Assembly (NCBI GenBank): GCA_965276675.1
Contig: OZ255624.1
Coordinates: forward strand, 3,410,001-3,474,000
Source of the DNA: G965276675 sp965276675
GTDB lineage: Bacteria > Acidobacteriota > Terriglobia > Terriglobales > Acidobacteriaceae
Reading direction: 5' to 3'
Length of the DNA: 64,000 nucleotides
Position 1 is the stretch's first letter. Every line of letters begins with the position of its first letter. A program made the position numbers and the translations under genes. Below are positions 34,464 to 43,421 of this stretch, piece by piece. Under the pieces are notes generated by a model that saw only the letters and a list, made by a program, of their open reading frames with translations, was not told the origin of the DNA and searched no databases.

Positions 34464-34997
34464 TCATGCGCCAGTTTGCGAGCCGTGGCGCAGCTTCCTC
34501 TTTTGCACCTGCACAAAGAAGAACAGCAGGATGACGACGAGCGGCAGCAAGACAAAGAACCAGAGCGTCACTCGGCGCGAGTTCGCAGGCGCGACATCGA
34601 GCACGGTGCTGCACTCGGCCTGCTCTGCCCCTCTGCGTACAGTTACAGTTACATTCCACCGCCCCGGTTTTAAAAACCGCACCTCCGCCGCTCGCAGCAG
34701 GTGGTTGGTTGCCGCGGCCTGCGTGAGTGGCACGGTGAACGCGCCAGTGACACCGCCTTCTGGCGCGAGCGTCAGTATCGCGCTTCCATCCAGCACGATC
34801 GCGTTGTTCGCCCGCTTCTGCACCAGCACGCTCAGGTCTGCAGGTCCAACGCGCAACGTGTCTGGTGAAGAAAAAAGCGAGACTACAAACGGGCCAGCGG
34901 TCGCGTGCATCTGCATGCGACCGCCATCGGCAAGCGCGGGAATTGTTGTTGAGAGAACGAGCAGCAGAAAGACAGATGCGGCGAGCCGGCCGATCAC
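34464..34997 (-). CDS. FixH/YtkA-like membrane-anchored protein
   Basis: 177 residues. I place the start at GTG 34997, where ATGTGATC overlaps the stop of the CtaG/ferredoxin gene; a longer frame back to 35150 lies inside that gene. A signal/anchor segment (IGRLAASVFLLLVLSTTIPALA) is followed by one beta-rich domain (MQMHATAGPFVVSLFSSPDT, then RVGPADLSVLVQKR, AILTLAPEGG, LLRAAEVRFLKPGRWNVTVT) and a C-terminal helix (LWFFVLLPLVVILLFFFVQV). The domain resembles YtkA/FixH, which assists copper-centre or cytochrome oxidase maturation. The role is supported by position. Confidence 0.7.
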   Translation of the reverse strand: MIGRLAASVFLLLVLSTTIPALADGGRMQMHATAGPFVVSLFSSPDTLRVGPADLSVLVQKRANNAIVLDGSAILTLAPEGGVTGAFTVPLTQAAATNHLLRAAEVRFLKPGRWNVTVTVRRGAEQAECSTVLDVAPANSRRVTLWFFVLLPLVVILLFFFVQVQKRKLRHGSQTGA

Positions 34998-37276
34998 ATG
35001 CCGCCCATCATTATGGCGCCGTGCATCTGCATTGGCTCGGTCAGAAGCCAGATGCCAAGCGCGTACAGGATGCTCACGCTCACCGCCCATGGCAGCAGCA
35101 CCGCAGTGGCGCGGCCTATTCCACGACTCACCTGTCCGGCAATCCGCCATCCGAGATAGAGCGTCAGCAACAGGCCCGCATCCAGGAAGCAGAGTTGCAG
35201 CTGCAGCAGCCCGTTACCGCTGAAAGGACTACTGATCATCCACTGCGGAGAGCCCAGCAGACCCAGACCGAAATCGTGCGCAGCCTGCTGCGTTACCGGC
35301 CACAGTGCCGGCGCGCTGGTCAGCAGATGAAAGAGTAGGTGCGCGGCCCACATTCCCATTCCCAATGGAAGCAGGGCAAGCGAAAACCGGCAAAAGATCC
35401 GCTTGGTGCTGAGTTGCGCGCCAGCCCAACGCATCGCGCGGGCAACAATCCACACCACGGCGATCAGCAGCACTGCTATTGCAAAGACCGCAGCGATGCT
35501 GCCACCGGCAGAGTCAAGCACGGGCGCGCGCCGGCCCAACCATGAGAGCAGTGCCGAACCGGGGGCGACCATGGCGGCAGCATTCGCGAAGGACGAAAAA
35601 ACCAGCACCAGTGCCACGACCGCGATGTCCACTCTGCCCGAGAGGCGGCGCACCGACGAGCGCAGCGGGTCGCTCAAGATGTCACGCGCGACTGGCCTAG
35701 CAAAGAGCCCGATGTTGTCGTGCGGGCACGCCTTTACACAATCCATGCACAGCGTGCAGTTAATATTGCCTTGCTTCTGCGGAAGGTAGAGGTCGTACTC
35801 GCAGCCGCGCTGTTGGGCATTGCCCTTGATGCAGTCGCGCGTGGCGCAGGAGGCGCAGGTGCTGTGGCTGCGGACATTCAGTTCAGTGGGCGAGAGCAGT
35901 GATCCCAGGAAGTTGAACTGTCCAATGGGGCAGACGTACCGGCAAAAACTCGCGCCGCGAAAGAATGTGTCGATCAGGAATGCAGCGGCGAAGTACGCGA
36001 TCAGCAGCCACGCGGTACGCGCGGGATTATCCCACAGTGCGTATCGCTCGTAGCTCCAGAAAAAGACGACCATCAGCGCGGCCGCGATCCACTTCACCCG
36101 CAGCCACGGCGGCCAGTGCAGCTTCGCCAGCCCGAGACGGTGCCCCAACTCCCGCGGCAGCATGAATGGACACGCCATGCAGAAGAGGTTTCCGGCGAAG
36201 ATCAGCACAAGCACTCCGAGGGCGCGCACGACATTCCACACAACAACCCCGGCCAGGTTCATGGAGCCCATCTGGTGGCCGAAGAGCCCGTGCAGAATGA
36301 CCATGACCGCAATCACGAGACTTCCCGCTTGCAGAAGCTGCCGACCATAGCGTGACCGGAGAAAGCGCCCAGCAACCGACATCCTTAGCACATCCAACGG
36401 CAGCGGTTTTCTACGCAGGTTTTGGATGCTGACCAGGCCCTTCGCATGAGGAGCGATCTTTCGTCTGGGCGATAGCAGGTGCATGGTGATGACGAGCGCA
36501 GGCACTAGGAAGACTATCGAGCCGAAGACCCACATGAAGGCTCCAGCCGCTGCCTGATCGTTCATGGCCGAGACTCCGAAGAGCCGCGGCGCCTGCGCGT
36601 ACGTGGGATAGAAGACGCGTCCGGAGAAGACCAGGACGGCCGAGAGTGCGGTGTTCACCAGATCGGCGCCGATCAGGGAAGGCAGCACCGCCCAGCGCGA
36701 CCAGACACACCTGCTCGGCCAGGGCTGCAGCACCGTCCACCAGAACAGCAGGGATGTGAAAAAGAAACAGCCGTGCTCCACTGCATGCCAGCTCTCGGAG
36801 TGCAGCGCGAGTTCGTAGCTCCCGGGCAGATGCCAGCCAATGTATGCGACGTTCATCGCCAGCCAGCCAACGACCGGATGCGCCAGAAAGCGCCCCACGG
36901 CAAGGACCGGCTTGGCCGAGAGCAGAGGGCCGACGACCTCACGCACCAGCACCCGTGGAATTCCGCGCAGCATAGGCACGGTGGGCGCGCCCAGCAGCAG
37001 CAGGGGAGGCGCGACGGACATCAGCAGGAAATGCTGCACCATGTGCGCGGAGAGCGAGAGGCTGTCCAGCGCATCGAGCGGTGACGCAATCGCCAGCCAT
37101 GCGACACAGAGGCCAGCGAGGAAGCAGGCGGCTCGCCAGGGCGGCAGTTCTTCGGGCCTGGTCACCTGCGCCTGCCGCCATCCGCGCAGATAGAGAACGG
37201 CAGTCAGCAGAAGAAAGAACGTAGCCCACGGGGGAAGGCACCAGGAGCGGACTACTGCCTCAAGTGGATCGTTCAT
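34994..37276 (-). CDS. CtaG-like assembly protein fused to a polyferredoxin-type membrane protein
   Basis: 760 residues with many membrane helices. Residues about 1-265 match CtaG of caa3 oxidases (MVQHFLLMSVAPPLLLLGAP, HPVVGWLAMNVAYIGWHLP, HAVEHGCFFFTSLLFWWTVL), a copper-delivery family. From about 300 to 540 there is a NapH/CcoG-like domain: FCMACPFMLPRELG, RYVCPIGQFNFLGS, CASCATRDCIKG and the clear [4Fe-4S] motif CTLCMDCVKACPH. The last ~200 residues are further helices, ending MQMHGAIMMGGM (Met/His rich, possibly Cu-binding). Overlaps both neighbours by 4 nt. The fusion of a copper chaperone domain with a redox-active Fe-S membrane domain is unusual; the joint role is inferred to be oxidase Cu/heme-centre assembly. 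Confidence 0.82.
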   Translation of the reverse strand: MNDPLEAVVRSWCLPPWATFFLLLTAVLYLRGWRQAQVTRPEELPPWRAACFLAGLCVAWLAIASPLDALDSLSLSAHMVQHFLLMSVAPPLLLLGAPTVPMLRGIPRVLVREVVGPLLSAKPVLAVGRFLAHPVVGWLAMNVAYIGWHLPGSYELALHSESWHAVEHGCFFFTSLLFWWTVLQPWPSRCVWSRWAVLPSLIGADLVNTALSAVLVFSGRVFYPTYAQAPRLFGVSAMNDQAAAGAFMWVFGSIVFLVPALVITMHLLSPRRKIAPHAKGLVSIQNLRRKPLPLDVLRMSVAGRFLRSRYGRQLLQAGSLVIAVMVILHGLFGHQMGSMNLAGVVVWNVVRALGVLVLIFAGNLFCMACPFMLPRELGHRLGLAKLHWPPWLRVKWIAAALMVVFFWSYERYALWDNPARTAWLLIAYFAAAFLIDTFFRGASFCRYVCPIGQFNFLGSLLSPTELNVRSHSTCASCATRDCIKGNAQQRGCEYDLYLPQKQGNINCTLCMDCVKACPHDNIGLFARPVARDILSDPLRSSVRRLSGRVDIAVVALVLVFSSFANAAAMVAPGSALLSWLGRRAPVLDSAGGSIAAVFAIAVLLIAVVWIVARAMRWAGAQLSTKRIFCRFSLALLPLGMGMWAAHLLFHLLTSAPALWPVTQQAAHDFGLGLLGSPQWMISSPFSGNGLLQLQLCFLDAGLLLTLYLGWRIAGQVSRGIGRATAVLLPWAVSVSILYALGIWLLTEPMQMHGAIMMGGM

Positions 37277-38793
37277 TGCTGGCGGCGAAGCGGCTCCAGC
37301 GGAGGCACAGCCTCTACGGGTTCCTTCGGCGCAGGCATGTTCGTCTCCGCGACGTGCCGCGATGCATCATACGCTGCCTGCTGGTCTTGCGGATGCAGTG
37401 TCTCGAGAAAAGAAACCAGCGCTGTTACTTGTGGCGGCGAGAGATCTTTGCCGTAGGCGGGCATGTTGCCTCCACCCTGGATGACTTGCCGCACTAGCTG
37501 ATCTTCCGTCAGATGTGTGGCAACACTATCCAGCGAGGGTCCACGCCGGCCGCCAACGCCGCCGAGCTGATGACAGTTGCGGCATTGTTTTGACTGGAAG
37601 ACCAGCGCACCCTGGCGTTCGAGCGGCGTGGTGCCGTGGATAAAGTGGACCGGCACCGCATCTCCGCTCCACGCGTCCATCTTCGGGCTCCACGGTGTGT
37701 ACTCGCCCAGGTGGGTCAACGCAGCCCATCCAATCGCTATGATCAGCACAGACAGAACTGCAACCGGACGGCGGTACCAGTGCTTCTCACCGACGCCTGC
37801 AACAAATGGCAACGCCAACAAGACGCCGATGCCGATAACAGGCAAGATCAGCATGACGGGCGTCTCGATGCTCGGCGGTAGAAAGGCGAGTCCGGAGAAG
37901 ATCCACAAGAACCAGTAGTCAGGCTTGGGAACGGTATTGATGATGGTCGGGTCGGGGACGCCACCCGGTCCCTTCGGCCCAAAGTACGCGGCGCAGACCG
38001 CAACAGCCAACACTACGCCTGCGGCGAAGATTGCATCTTTCCAGGCCGCACCGGGAACGAATGGGACGCCATCCTTGTGCGCGAGTTCGTTGTATTCCTG
38101 CACATAGGTGTCACGTTTGACGAGCCGCCCGGGCGCCGGCCACTCATTGATGCCCAGCGTGAGGACCAGCCAGGTGTGCAGGGAGGCAAAACCCAAAAGC
38201 GCAGCCGGCAGCACAAATACATGTAACGCGAAAAAACGGGTGAGCGTGGCGCCGGCTATGATGGGGCCGCCCATGAGCAGATGGACGAGCTGTCCGCCGA
38301 TGAAGGGAATGCGACTTGTGATCGAGACGCCGATGCCCAGCCCCCAGTACGCGTCCTGATCAAATCGCAGCACCTGCCCAGTGAAGGCCATGCCTAGCGT
38401 CATCAGGAGCAGGAAGACGCCCAGCAGCCACGTCAACTCGCGCGGAAACTTGTACGCACCGAAGAGGAAGACCTGCGTCATGTGGATGAGCACAATGGCG
38501 ACCATGAAGTTCGATCCCCAGTTGTGCATGGCGCGCAGAAACCAGCCCAATGGAAGCTGATGATTCAAAACTTGCAAGCTGTTCCATGCCTCGGCTGCCG
38601 AAGGCACATAGACGATGGCGAGCAGGATGCCGGTCACGATCTGAAGAAGCAGCAGCGTAAACGCAGCACTGCCGAAGACATACCACCAGCTTGCGGTATT
38701 TCTCGGGACCTGGTGCTCTGCGGATTGCTTAACAAAGCCTTCCAGCTGAACGCGACGCTCTACCCAATCGTAGGCTTGTTTGTACCAGGGCAT
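37273..38793 (-). CDS. cytochrome b (bc complex) with fused C-terminal cytochrome c domain
   Basis: 506 residues. The N-terminal two-thirds is cytochrome b: NWGSNFMVAIVLIHMTQVFL with heme-ligand His, GAYKFPRELTWLLGVFLLLM, GQVLRFDQDAYWGLGIGVSI, and later FFALHVFVLPAALLGFASLH; a b6/SubIV-like region (PKPDYWFLWIFSGLAFLPPS) continues in the same chain. The C-terminal ~100 residues carry one heme-c site, CRNCH, in GALVFQSKQCRNCHQLGG, with NMPAYGKDLSPPQVTALVSF providing the Met ligand region. A single quinol-oxidising polypeptide therefore also holds an electron-transfer heme c. Its start overlaps the Rieske stop by 34 nt. Confidence 0.92.
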   Translation of the reverse strand: MPWYKQAYDWVERRVQLEGFVKQSAEHQVPRNTASWWYVFGSAAFTLLLLQIVTGILLAIVYVPSAAEAWNSLQVLNHQLPLGWFLRAMHNWGSNFMVAIVLIHMTQVFLFGAYKFPRELTWLLGVFLLLMTLGMAFTGQVLRFDQDAYWGLGIGVSITSRIPFIGGQLVHLLMGGPIIAGATLTRFFALHVFVLPAALLGFASLHTWLVLTLGINEWPAPGRLVKRDTYVQEYNELAHKDGVPFVPGAAWKDAIFAAGVVLAVAVCAAYFGPKGPGGVPDPTIINTVPKPDYWFLWIFSGLAFLPPSIETPVMLILPVIGIGVLLALPFVAGVGEKHWYRRPVAVLSVLIIAIGWAALTHLGEYTPWSPKMDAWSGDAVPVHFIHGTTPLERQGALVFQSKQCRNCHQLGGVGGRRGPSLDSVATHLTEDQLVRQVIQGGGNMPAYGKDLSPPQVTALVSFLETLHPQDQQAAYDASRHVAETNMPAPKEPVEAVPPLEPLRRQQ

Positions 38794-39407
38794 GGAATGA
38801 TTCCTTTTACCAGCTTTGCCTCGTTGGACAGGGTCGGCGTCTGCCCTGCGTGGATCATGAGCGTATCGCCTTTGACGCGGTACTCATATTTGAAAAGTCC
38901 GCGCTCCGGCGGCCCGGCGGCGCGCGATCCGTCTGCGTAGTACACGCCACCGTGACAGGGACACATGAACAGCTCCGACTGCGGGAACCAGCGCACCGGG
39001 CATCCCAGGTGCGCGCAGTTCACGGCAAAGACGACGAATTTACCGCCACCCTCATTCTTTACATAGCATGCCACGTTTGCAGTCTCGCCATCCCAGCCGT
39101 GGGAAGACGGGTTTCGATAGGTTGCAATCGTCGTCTTGCCGTCGGGATATTCCGCGAGTTTGCCCAGCGGGATCCACGCGTCGTAAGCGCCGCTCTTGCG
39201 AACGGGCCCTAACAGATAGCGCACGATCGGCGCCGCGATCGCCAGCCCCACCAAGCCATTCAGCGCAATACCCACCTTGAATAAAAATGTGCGGCGCGAA
39301 ACTGCTGCTGGACCTCCCGCTGCTTCTTGCTTGGCATGTTCCAGCACGCCTGGAGTGTGGTCGGTATGCGGACCGGTTTCATGGCTCGGACCAACAGGAT
39401 CGCTCAT
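38760..39407 (-). CDS. Rieske [2Fe-2S] subunit of the bc complex
   Basis: 215 residues. After an acidic, His-rich start (GPSHETGPHTDHTPGVLEHA) comes a single membrane helix (FLFKVGIALNGLVGLAIAAP). The Rieske centre is formed by CAHLGCPVRWF and CPCHGGVYYADG, so the two Cys-x-His and Cys-x-x-His ligands are complete. It transfers electrons from quinol to the heme c groups of the operon. The ATG overlaps the stop of the diheme cytochrome c gene by 4 nt. Confidence 0.93.
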   Translation of the reverse strand: MSDPVGPSHETGPHTDHTPGVLEHAKQEAAGGPAAVSRRTFLFKVGIALNGLVGLAIAAPIVRYLLGPVRKSGAYDAWIPLGKLAEYPDGKTTIATYRNPSSHGWDGETANVACYVKNEGGGKFVVFAVNCAHLGCPVRWFPQSELFMCPCHGGVYYADGSRAAGPPERGLFKYEYRVKGDTLMIHAGQTPTLSNEAKLVKGIIPCPGTNKPTIG

Positions 39408-40195
39408 AGCTTCTTTCCTTCAATTCCCTTTTGCATCGTTGGATCGGTTTGGGGTGACGCATGCGGCGGTCGTGGCAGCGGCGAATAAGCCTGCGGATGT
39501 ACCTGCCCTGGACGGGTCGGCGTCAGTGACACCATCCATGCCACCACGTCGTTGATCTCCGTGTTCGACATCGCTTTTCCGGGCACGTCATTGCGCCAGT
39601 CCGGCATGCCCAGGTCCGTGCGCCCCACCACGACCGCAGTCCGCAGCGATTGTGCCGGTAAAAGCGCTAAGAACGATCCATTCAGCACCGAGCCGGATTT
39701 TCCAGCTTTGCCACCGACCGGTCCATGGCAGCTCGCACAATAGGTCGTGTACACGGCTTGGCCCCGGCTTGGATCGCCCGGTCCGTCCGGCAGATAGGGA
39801 GGCGCATCTAGCCCAGCTAGCACATTGCCCTTGAACCACATCTTGCGCATCCCTTGCACCAGCGCGTCGATCTGCGAATCGGTTAGCTCGCCGCCGATGC
39901 TCTTGGCGAATGCCGGCATCAATGAGCCGGTCGCGCCGTTGGCAGTAATGTTCCGTAGTGTCGCATCGTCCACCCACGCCTGGTAGACCGGGTCGGCGAG
40001 GTTCGCCGCCGCACCGAGTTTGCCCTCTGCACCATGGCATCCACTGCAGTTCTGCTGGTAAAGAATCGTGGCGGAGTGAATCGCCTCCGGACGCACCACC
40101 TCGGGCTCGGGTCCTGGCTGCCCCGGCAGGCTGCAACCAACGGTCATCCATGCGGCCGCGCCCAGGGTAAGCGCAAAGAGGGGTGTTGCCCTCAT
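39404..40195 (-). CDS. diheme cytochrome c lipoprotein
   Basis: 263 residues from ATG 40195, which overlaps the preceding gene's stop (ATGA). The N-terminus has a lipoprotein-type signal (LFALTLGAAAWMTVGCSLPG, with Cys after the small residues). Two class-I heme-c sites are seen: CSGCH (about residue 50) and CASCH (about residue 150), each followed by a Met-containing loop (SLMPAFA; TDLGMPDW). It should carry electrons between the bc module and the oxidase Cu-A. Final ~25 residues are Pro/His rich. Confidence 0.88.
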   Translation of the reverse strand: MRATPLFALTLGAAAWMTVGCSLPGQPGPEPEVVRPEAIHSATILYQQNCSGCHGAEGKLGAAANLADPVYQAWVDDATLRNITANGATGSLMPAFAKSIGGELTDSQIDALVQGMRKMWFKGNVLAGLDAPPYLPDGPGDPSRGQAVYTTYCASCHGPVGGKAGKSGSVLNGSFLALLPAQSLRTAVVVGRTDLGMPDWRNDVPGKAMSNTEINDVVAWMVSLTPTRPGQVHPQAYSPLPRPPHASPQTDPTMQKGIEGKKL

Positions 40196-41049
40196 ATGCC
40201 GCCGCCGCCCTGCGGGCCATGTCCCTGCATATGCCCTGGACGTTCCACGCCCAGACGAACTGACAACGGGACTCCCTGGTAAGACTTGATGCGTCCCACC
40301 TTCTTCACCACCAGCCCGGCGACTACACCGAAGGCGACCTGCGACGCAGCGAACCACCACCAGTTGATGTGACTGTCAAAGTAAGGATTGACCAGGCCCA
40401 GCGTCGAGTGGAGCACTCCCGTCCACAGCGCCGGCGCGATCAAACCGCCCAGCAGAACGGGCCGGTTTGGCATGATAGGTAGCAGTGCGCCGTACAGCAG
40501 CCCGACCAAGAACGATGCCGTCGTATGGATCACGATGGCGATCAAAAAGGCGCTCAGACGGAAGGACTCCAACTGGTGAGTCGTGGGGTTTTGCCAGCCC
40601 GCGACACCTGCGCCACCCAGCAGGTTCACGACATACCAGATGCTGTGATATCTGAGAATTCCATAAATCTCGGCCAGAATGATCATGGCAGTGCCGCCCG
40701 CGAATCCGCCCTTCAGTCCAGAGGTAAGCGGGTAGCGCTCAAGCGGCAGTTGCGCGCGATGCGTCTCATCTTTTTCTACTGGCGTGACATGCCTGCGCTC
40801 CGTCTCAATCGGAATGACCTCGGTCACAACCCTGACCATCTCGTGCGCCTCGTGCGGCAGCACTTGGCGAAACCACCCGATGATGGATGCGAAGGTGATC
40901 ACCAGGCCGAGCATGCCAATGATGTTGTTGGTGACCAGCGATGCCAGACTGAGCGTGATCCCCATAGCCAGACCCAGCGGCCATGCCGTGCCGGAAGGCA
41001 TGTGGATCAACTCCGCCTCCATCTGCATTTCCTTGTGATCGTCTTCCAT
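40192..41049 (-). CDS. uncharacterised membrane subunit of the respiratory operon
   Basis: 285 residues. The first ~70 residues resemble a short oxidase subunit IV (PSGTAWPLGLAMGITLSLAS, then NNIIGMLGLVITFASIIGWF). A charged segment of about 45 residues with His (EAHEMVRVVTEVIPIETERRHVTP) follows, then five or so further membrane helices (GGFAGGTAMIILAEIYGILR, AIVIHTTASFLVGLLYGALL, WFAASQVAFGVVAGLVVKKV). The rest is not recognised. It lies between CtaE and the diheme cytochrome c, coupled to both (9-nt gap and 4-nt overlap), so it is likely a structural or assembly component. Confidence 0.7.
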   Translation of the reverse strand: MEDDHKEMQMEAELIHMPSGTAWPLGLAMGITLSLASLVTNNIIGMLGLVITFASIIGWFRQVLPHEAHEMVRVVTEVIPIETERRHVTPVEKDETHRAQLPLERYPLTSGLKGGFAGGTAMIILAEIYGILRYHSIWYVVNLLGGAGVAGWQNPTTHQLESFRLSAFLIAIVIHTTASFLVGLLYGALLPIMPNRPVLLGGLIAPALWTGVLHSTLGLVNPYFDSHINWWWFAASQVAFGVVAGLVVKKVGRIKSYQGVPLSVRLGVERPGHMQGHGPQGGGGI

Positions 41050-41057
41050 TGCGGCTG

Positions 41058-41654
41058 CTATCTCCCGAACACATACACTACGAGGAACACAACCACCCAG
41101 ACCGCATCGACAAAGTGCCAGTAAAGCGCAAGCGTCTCGATCTTGTCAGTATGCTGCGGCTCCACCTTGCCCAGCATGGCACAGACCCAGACCGTAATCA
41201 GCATGATTAGTCCCACAACGACGTGAGTCGCATGCAGACCAACCAGCGAGTAGAAAGTGGTTCCGAAGAGGTTGGTATTGATCTTCAGCCCGTCTTCGAA
41301 GATCAGCTTCTTCCACTCCCTGGCCGTACCCAACAGGAAGATGCTTCCGAGCAGGATCGTCAGACCCCACAGTGCTTTGAAAGCCTGCATATTTCGGCTG
41401 CGCAGCGCGCGCTCGGAGAACCAGATGGTCAGGCTACTGCCCCACAGCAGGATGCTGTCGAGGATGGGCAGTTCGAGAACATCCTTGGGCTGCGGCCCAT
41501 ATAGGCTTCTGCCCACGTAATAGACATAGGCAACAATGAAGATGGAGAACATCGCGGTCTCCGCCGCGATCAATGAGTACATCCCGGCTTTGCCACGCGA
41601 CGGTAAAATCCAGTCGGCATTCTTATGGGTATGGTCTAAAGGAATCGTGGCCAT
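41058..41654 (-). CDS. ctaE: cytochrome c oxidase subunit III
   Basis: 198 residues from the ATG at 41654; six codons upstream another ATG overlaps the end of ctaD. Features: five membrane helices, SLIAAETAMFSIFIVAYVYY, WGLTILLGSIFLLGTAREWK, GLHATHVVVGLIMLITVWVC and LYWHFVDAVWVVVFLVVYVF, the last two carrying the typical HxxHV and YWHFVD motifs. This is the five-helix form found in heme-copper oxidases. Its stop is 9 nt before the uncharacterised membrane subunit. Confidence 0.93.
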   Translation of the reverse strand: MATIPLDHTHKNADWILPSRGKAGMYSLIAAETAMFSIFIVAYVYYVGRSLYGPQPKDVLELPILDSILLWGSSLTIWFSERALRSRNMQAFKALWGLTILLGSIFLLGTAREWKKLIFEDGLKINTNLFGTTFYSLVGLHATHVVVGLIMLITVWVCAMLGKVEPQHTDKIETLALYWHFVDAVWVVVFLVVYVFGR

Positions 41655-41655
41655 C

Positions 41656-43368
41656 TTAGTCTTCCCCATCAAATTGGGAATCGGGATCGTCCGGATGCTT
41701 GATGTCCCATAACGGACGGCGGCTTGCCACTACTGGCTCCGTGGCGAAATTGTATGCGGGGGGCGGTGAACTGGTCGCCCACTCCAGCGTCCACGCATCC
41801 CAGGGATCCGGCCCCGCCCGCTCGCCCCGGAAGTACGAGATAACCAGGTTGTAGACAAAGATCGAGATAGCAATCGCCTGCACAAATGCCCCGACCGTGA
41901 CGATCAAGTTCCAGGTGCCCCAGCCGCGGTCACCCTGGTAGGTGTAAATCCAGCGCGGCATGCCCAGGATGCCGGGAATGTGCATGAAGTCGAAGGTAAG
42001 GTGAAAGCCGAGGATGTAGAGCCAGAAGTGCCATTTGCCGAGTTTTTCGCTCAGCATGCGACCTGTCGCCTTGGGGTACCAGTAGTAGAAGGCAGCGAAG
42101 ATCATGGTGAAGATTCCGCCCAGGATCACGTAATGAAAGTGGGCGACCACGAAATAGGAGTTGTGCAACTGCCAATCAAAAGGCGAGACCGAGAGCATGA
42201 TGCCCGTCAGCCCCGCCACCAGCCACTGCGCGATAAAAGCGATCGAGAAGAGCATGGGCGTGGCAAATCGCAGCTTGCCGCCCCACATCGTGGCCAGCCA
42301 GTTGAAGATTTTGATCCCGGTCGGAATCGAAATCAACATGGTCGAGAGAGTGAAAAACGCGTTGGATACTGACGTCATACCCACCGTGAACATGTGGTGC
42401 GCCCACACACTCAGGCTGATGACCGTAATGCCCACTGATGCCGCGACCATCGCTGGGTAGCCAAAGATCGCCTTACGCGAAAACACCGGAATGATCTCGT
42501 TCGCCATGGCGAAGGCCGGCATCACCAGCACATAGACCTCAGGATGGCCAAAGATCCAGAAGAAGTGGGCCCACAGCACTGCCGAACCGCCTGCCTGTGT
42601 ATCGAAGAAGTGGCTCCCGAGGTAGCGGTCGAAGAGCAGCATGATCTGCGCCGCGGTGAGCGGCGCGACGGCCAGAATCACCAGAACGGCCGTGACCAGA
42701 TAGAGCCAGACAAACAACGGCATCCGGAATAACGTCATGCCCTTGCAGCGCATGCTAAAGGTGGTTGCAATGAAGTTTATCGCCGCGCCAATGCTACCCA
42801 CGCCACTGACTAATAGAGAAATAGTCCAGTAGTCGATAGTATGTCCGCGGGAGAAGGCTCGCTCCGTCAAGGGCGCATAGGCGAACCAGCCCACATCCGG
42901 TGCGGTGCCCGCGCCCTGCAATCCTGTGCCGCCGATAAAGCTGTAATAGAGCAGGATGCCGCCCAGCGCCGTCATCCACAACGAAAACGCGTTCAAGCGC
43001 GGAAAGGCCATATCCCGCACGCCGAGCATCAACGGAATGAGATAGTTGCCGAAGCCAAACAGGATGGGCATGCCAACGAAGAAGATCATTGTCGTGCCGT
43101 GCATCGTGAAGACCCGGTTGTAGACCTCTGGCGAGACAAACGAGTTCTCGGCCACGGCGAGCTGCGTCCGCATGATCAGAGCTTCTATGCCGCCGACGAT
43201 CATGAACGAAAGCGAATACAGGATATAGAGAATGCCGATCTTCTTGTGATCGACCGTGATCACCCAATCGTGCAACCACTCCAGCGTGGTGCCATGGAAT
43301 CCACGGGGCCGAGTGACGTCGAGCGCCCCTTCCAAGCCTCCGGGCATTGGTATGCTAGAACCTGCCAT
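41656..43368 (-). CDS. ctaD: cytochrome c oxidase subunit I (aa3 type)
   Basis: 570 residues from ATG 43368 with AGGAG 7 nt away; homology starts at LEWLHDWVITVDHKKIGILY. The catalytic centre is visible: low-spin heme His in FTMHGTTMIFFVG, the Cu-B His-Tyr region FFWIFGHPEVYVLVMPAFAM, the HHMFTVGM His pair, and the later AHFHYVILGG His pair with LTFDFMHIPGILGMPRW nearby. The EVYVLV with the crosslinked Tyr marks type A1 oxidases, which use the D and K channels. It reduces oxygen to water at the end of the chain. Confidence 0.96.
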   Translation of the reverse strand: MAGSSIPMPGGLEGALDVTRPRGFHGTTLEWLHDWVITVDHKKIGILYILYSLSFMIVGGIEALIMRTQLAVAENSFVSPEVYNRVFTMHGTTMIFFVGMPILFGFGNYLIPLMLGVRDMAFPRLNAFSLWMTALGGILLYYSFIGGTGLQGAGTAPDVGWFAYAPLTERAFSRGHTIDYWTISLLVSGVGSIGAAINFIATTFSMRCKGMTLFRMPLFVWLYLVTAVLVILAVAPLTAAQIMLLFDRYLGSHFFDTQAGGSAVLWAHFFWIFGHPEVYVLVMPAFAMANEIIPVFSRKAIFGYPAMVAASVGITVISLSVWAHHMFTVGMTSVSNAFFTLSTMLISIPTGIKIFNWLATMWGGKLRFATPMLFSIAFIAQWLVAGLTGIMLSVSPFDWQLHNSYFVVAHFHYVILGGIFTMIFAAFYYWYPKATGRMLSEKLGKWHFWLYILGFHLTFDFMHIPGILGMPRWIYTYQGDRGWGTWNLIVTVGAFVQAIAISIFVYNLVISYFRGERAGPDPWDAWTLEWATSSPPPAYNFATEPVVASRRPLWDIKHPDDPDSQFDGED

Positions 43369-43421
43369 TCCCCCGCTCCTGCTTCCTGTTGCCCTGGTGA
43401 AAATGCTGGTGTGCTGCGTTG

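Noticed and set aside
34998..35150. Longer start for the FixH-like gene
   Set aside because: It would overlap the CtaG/ferredoxin gene by about 150 nt and adds no signal sequence; the coupled GTG at 34997 starts directly at a signal/anchor helix.
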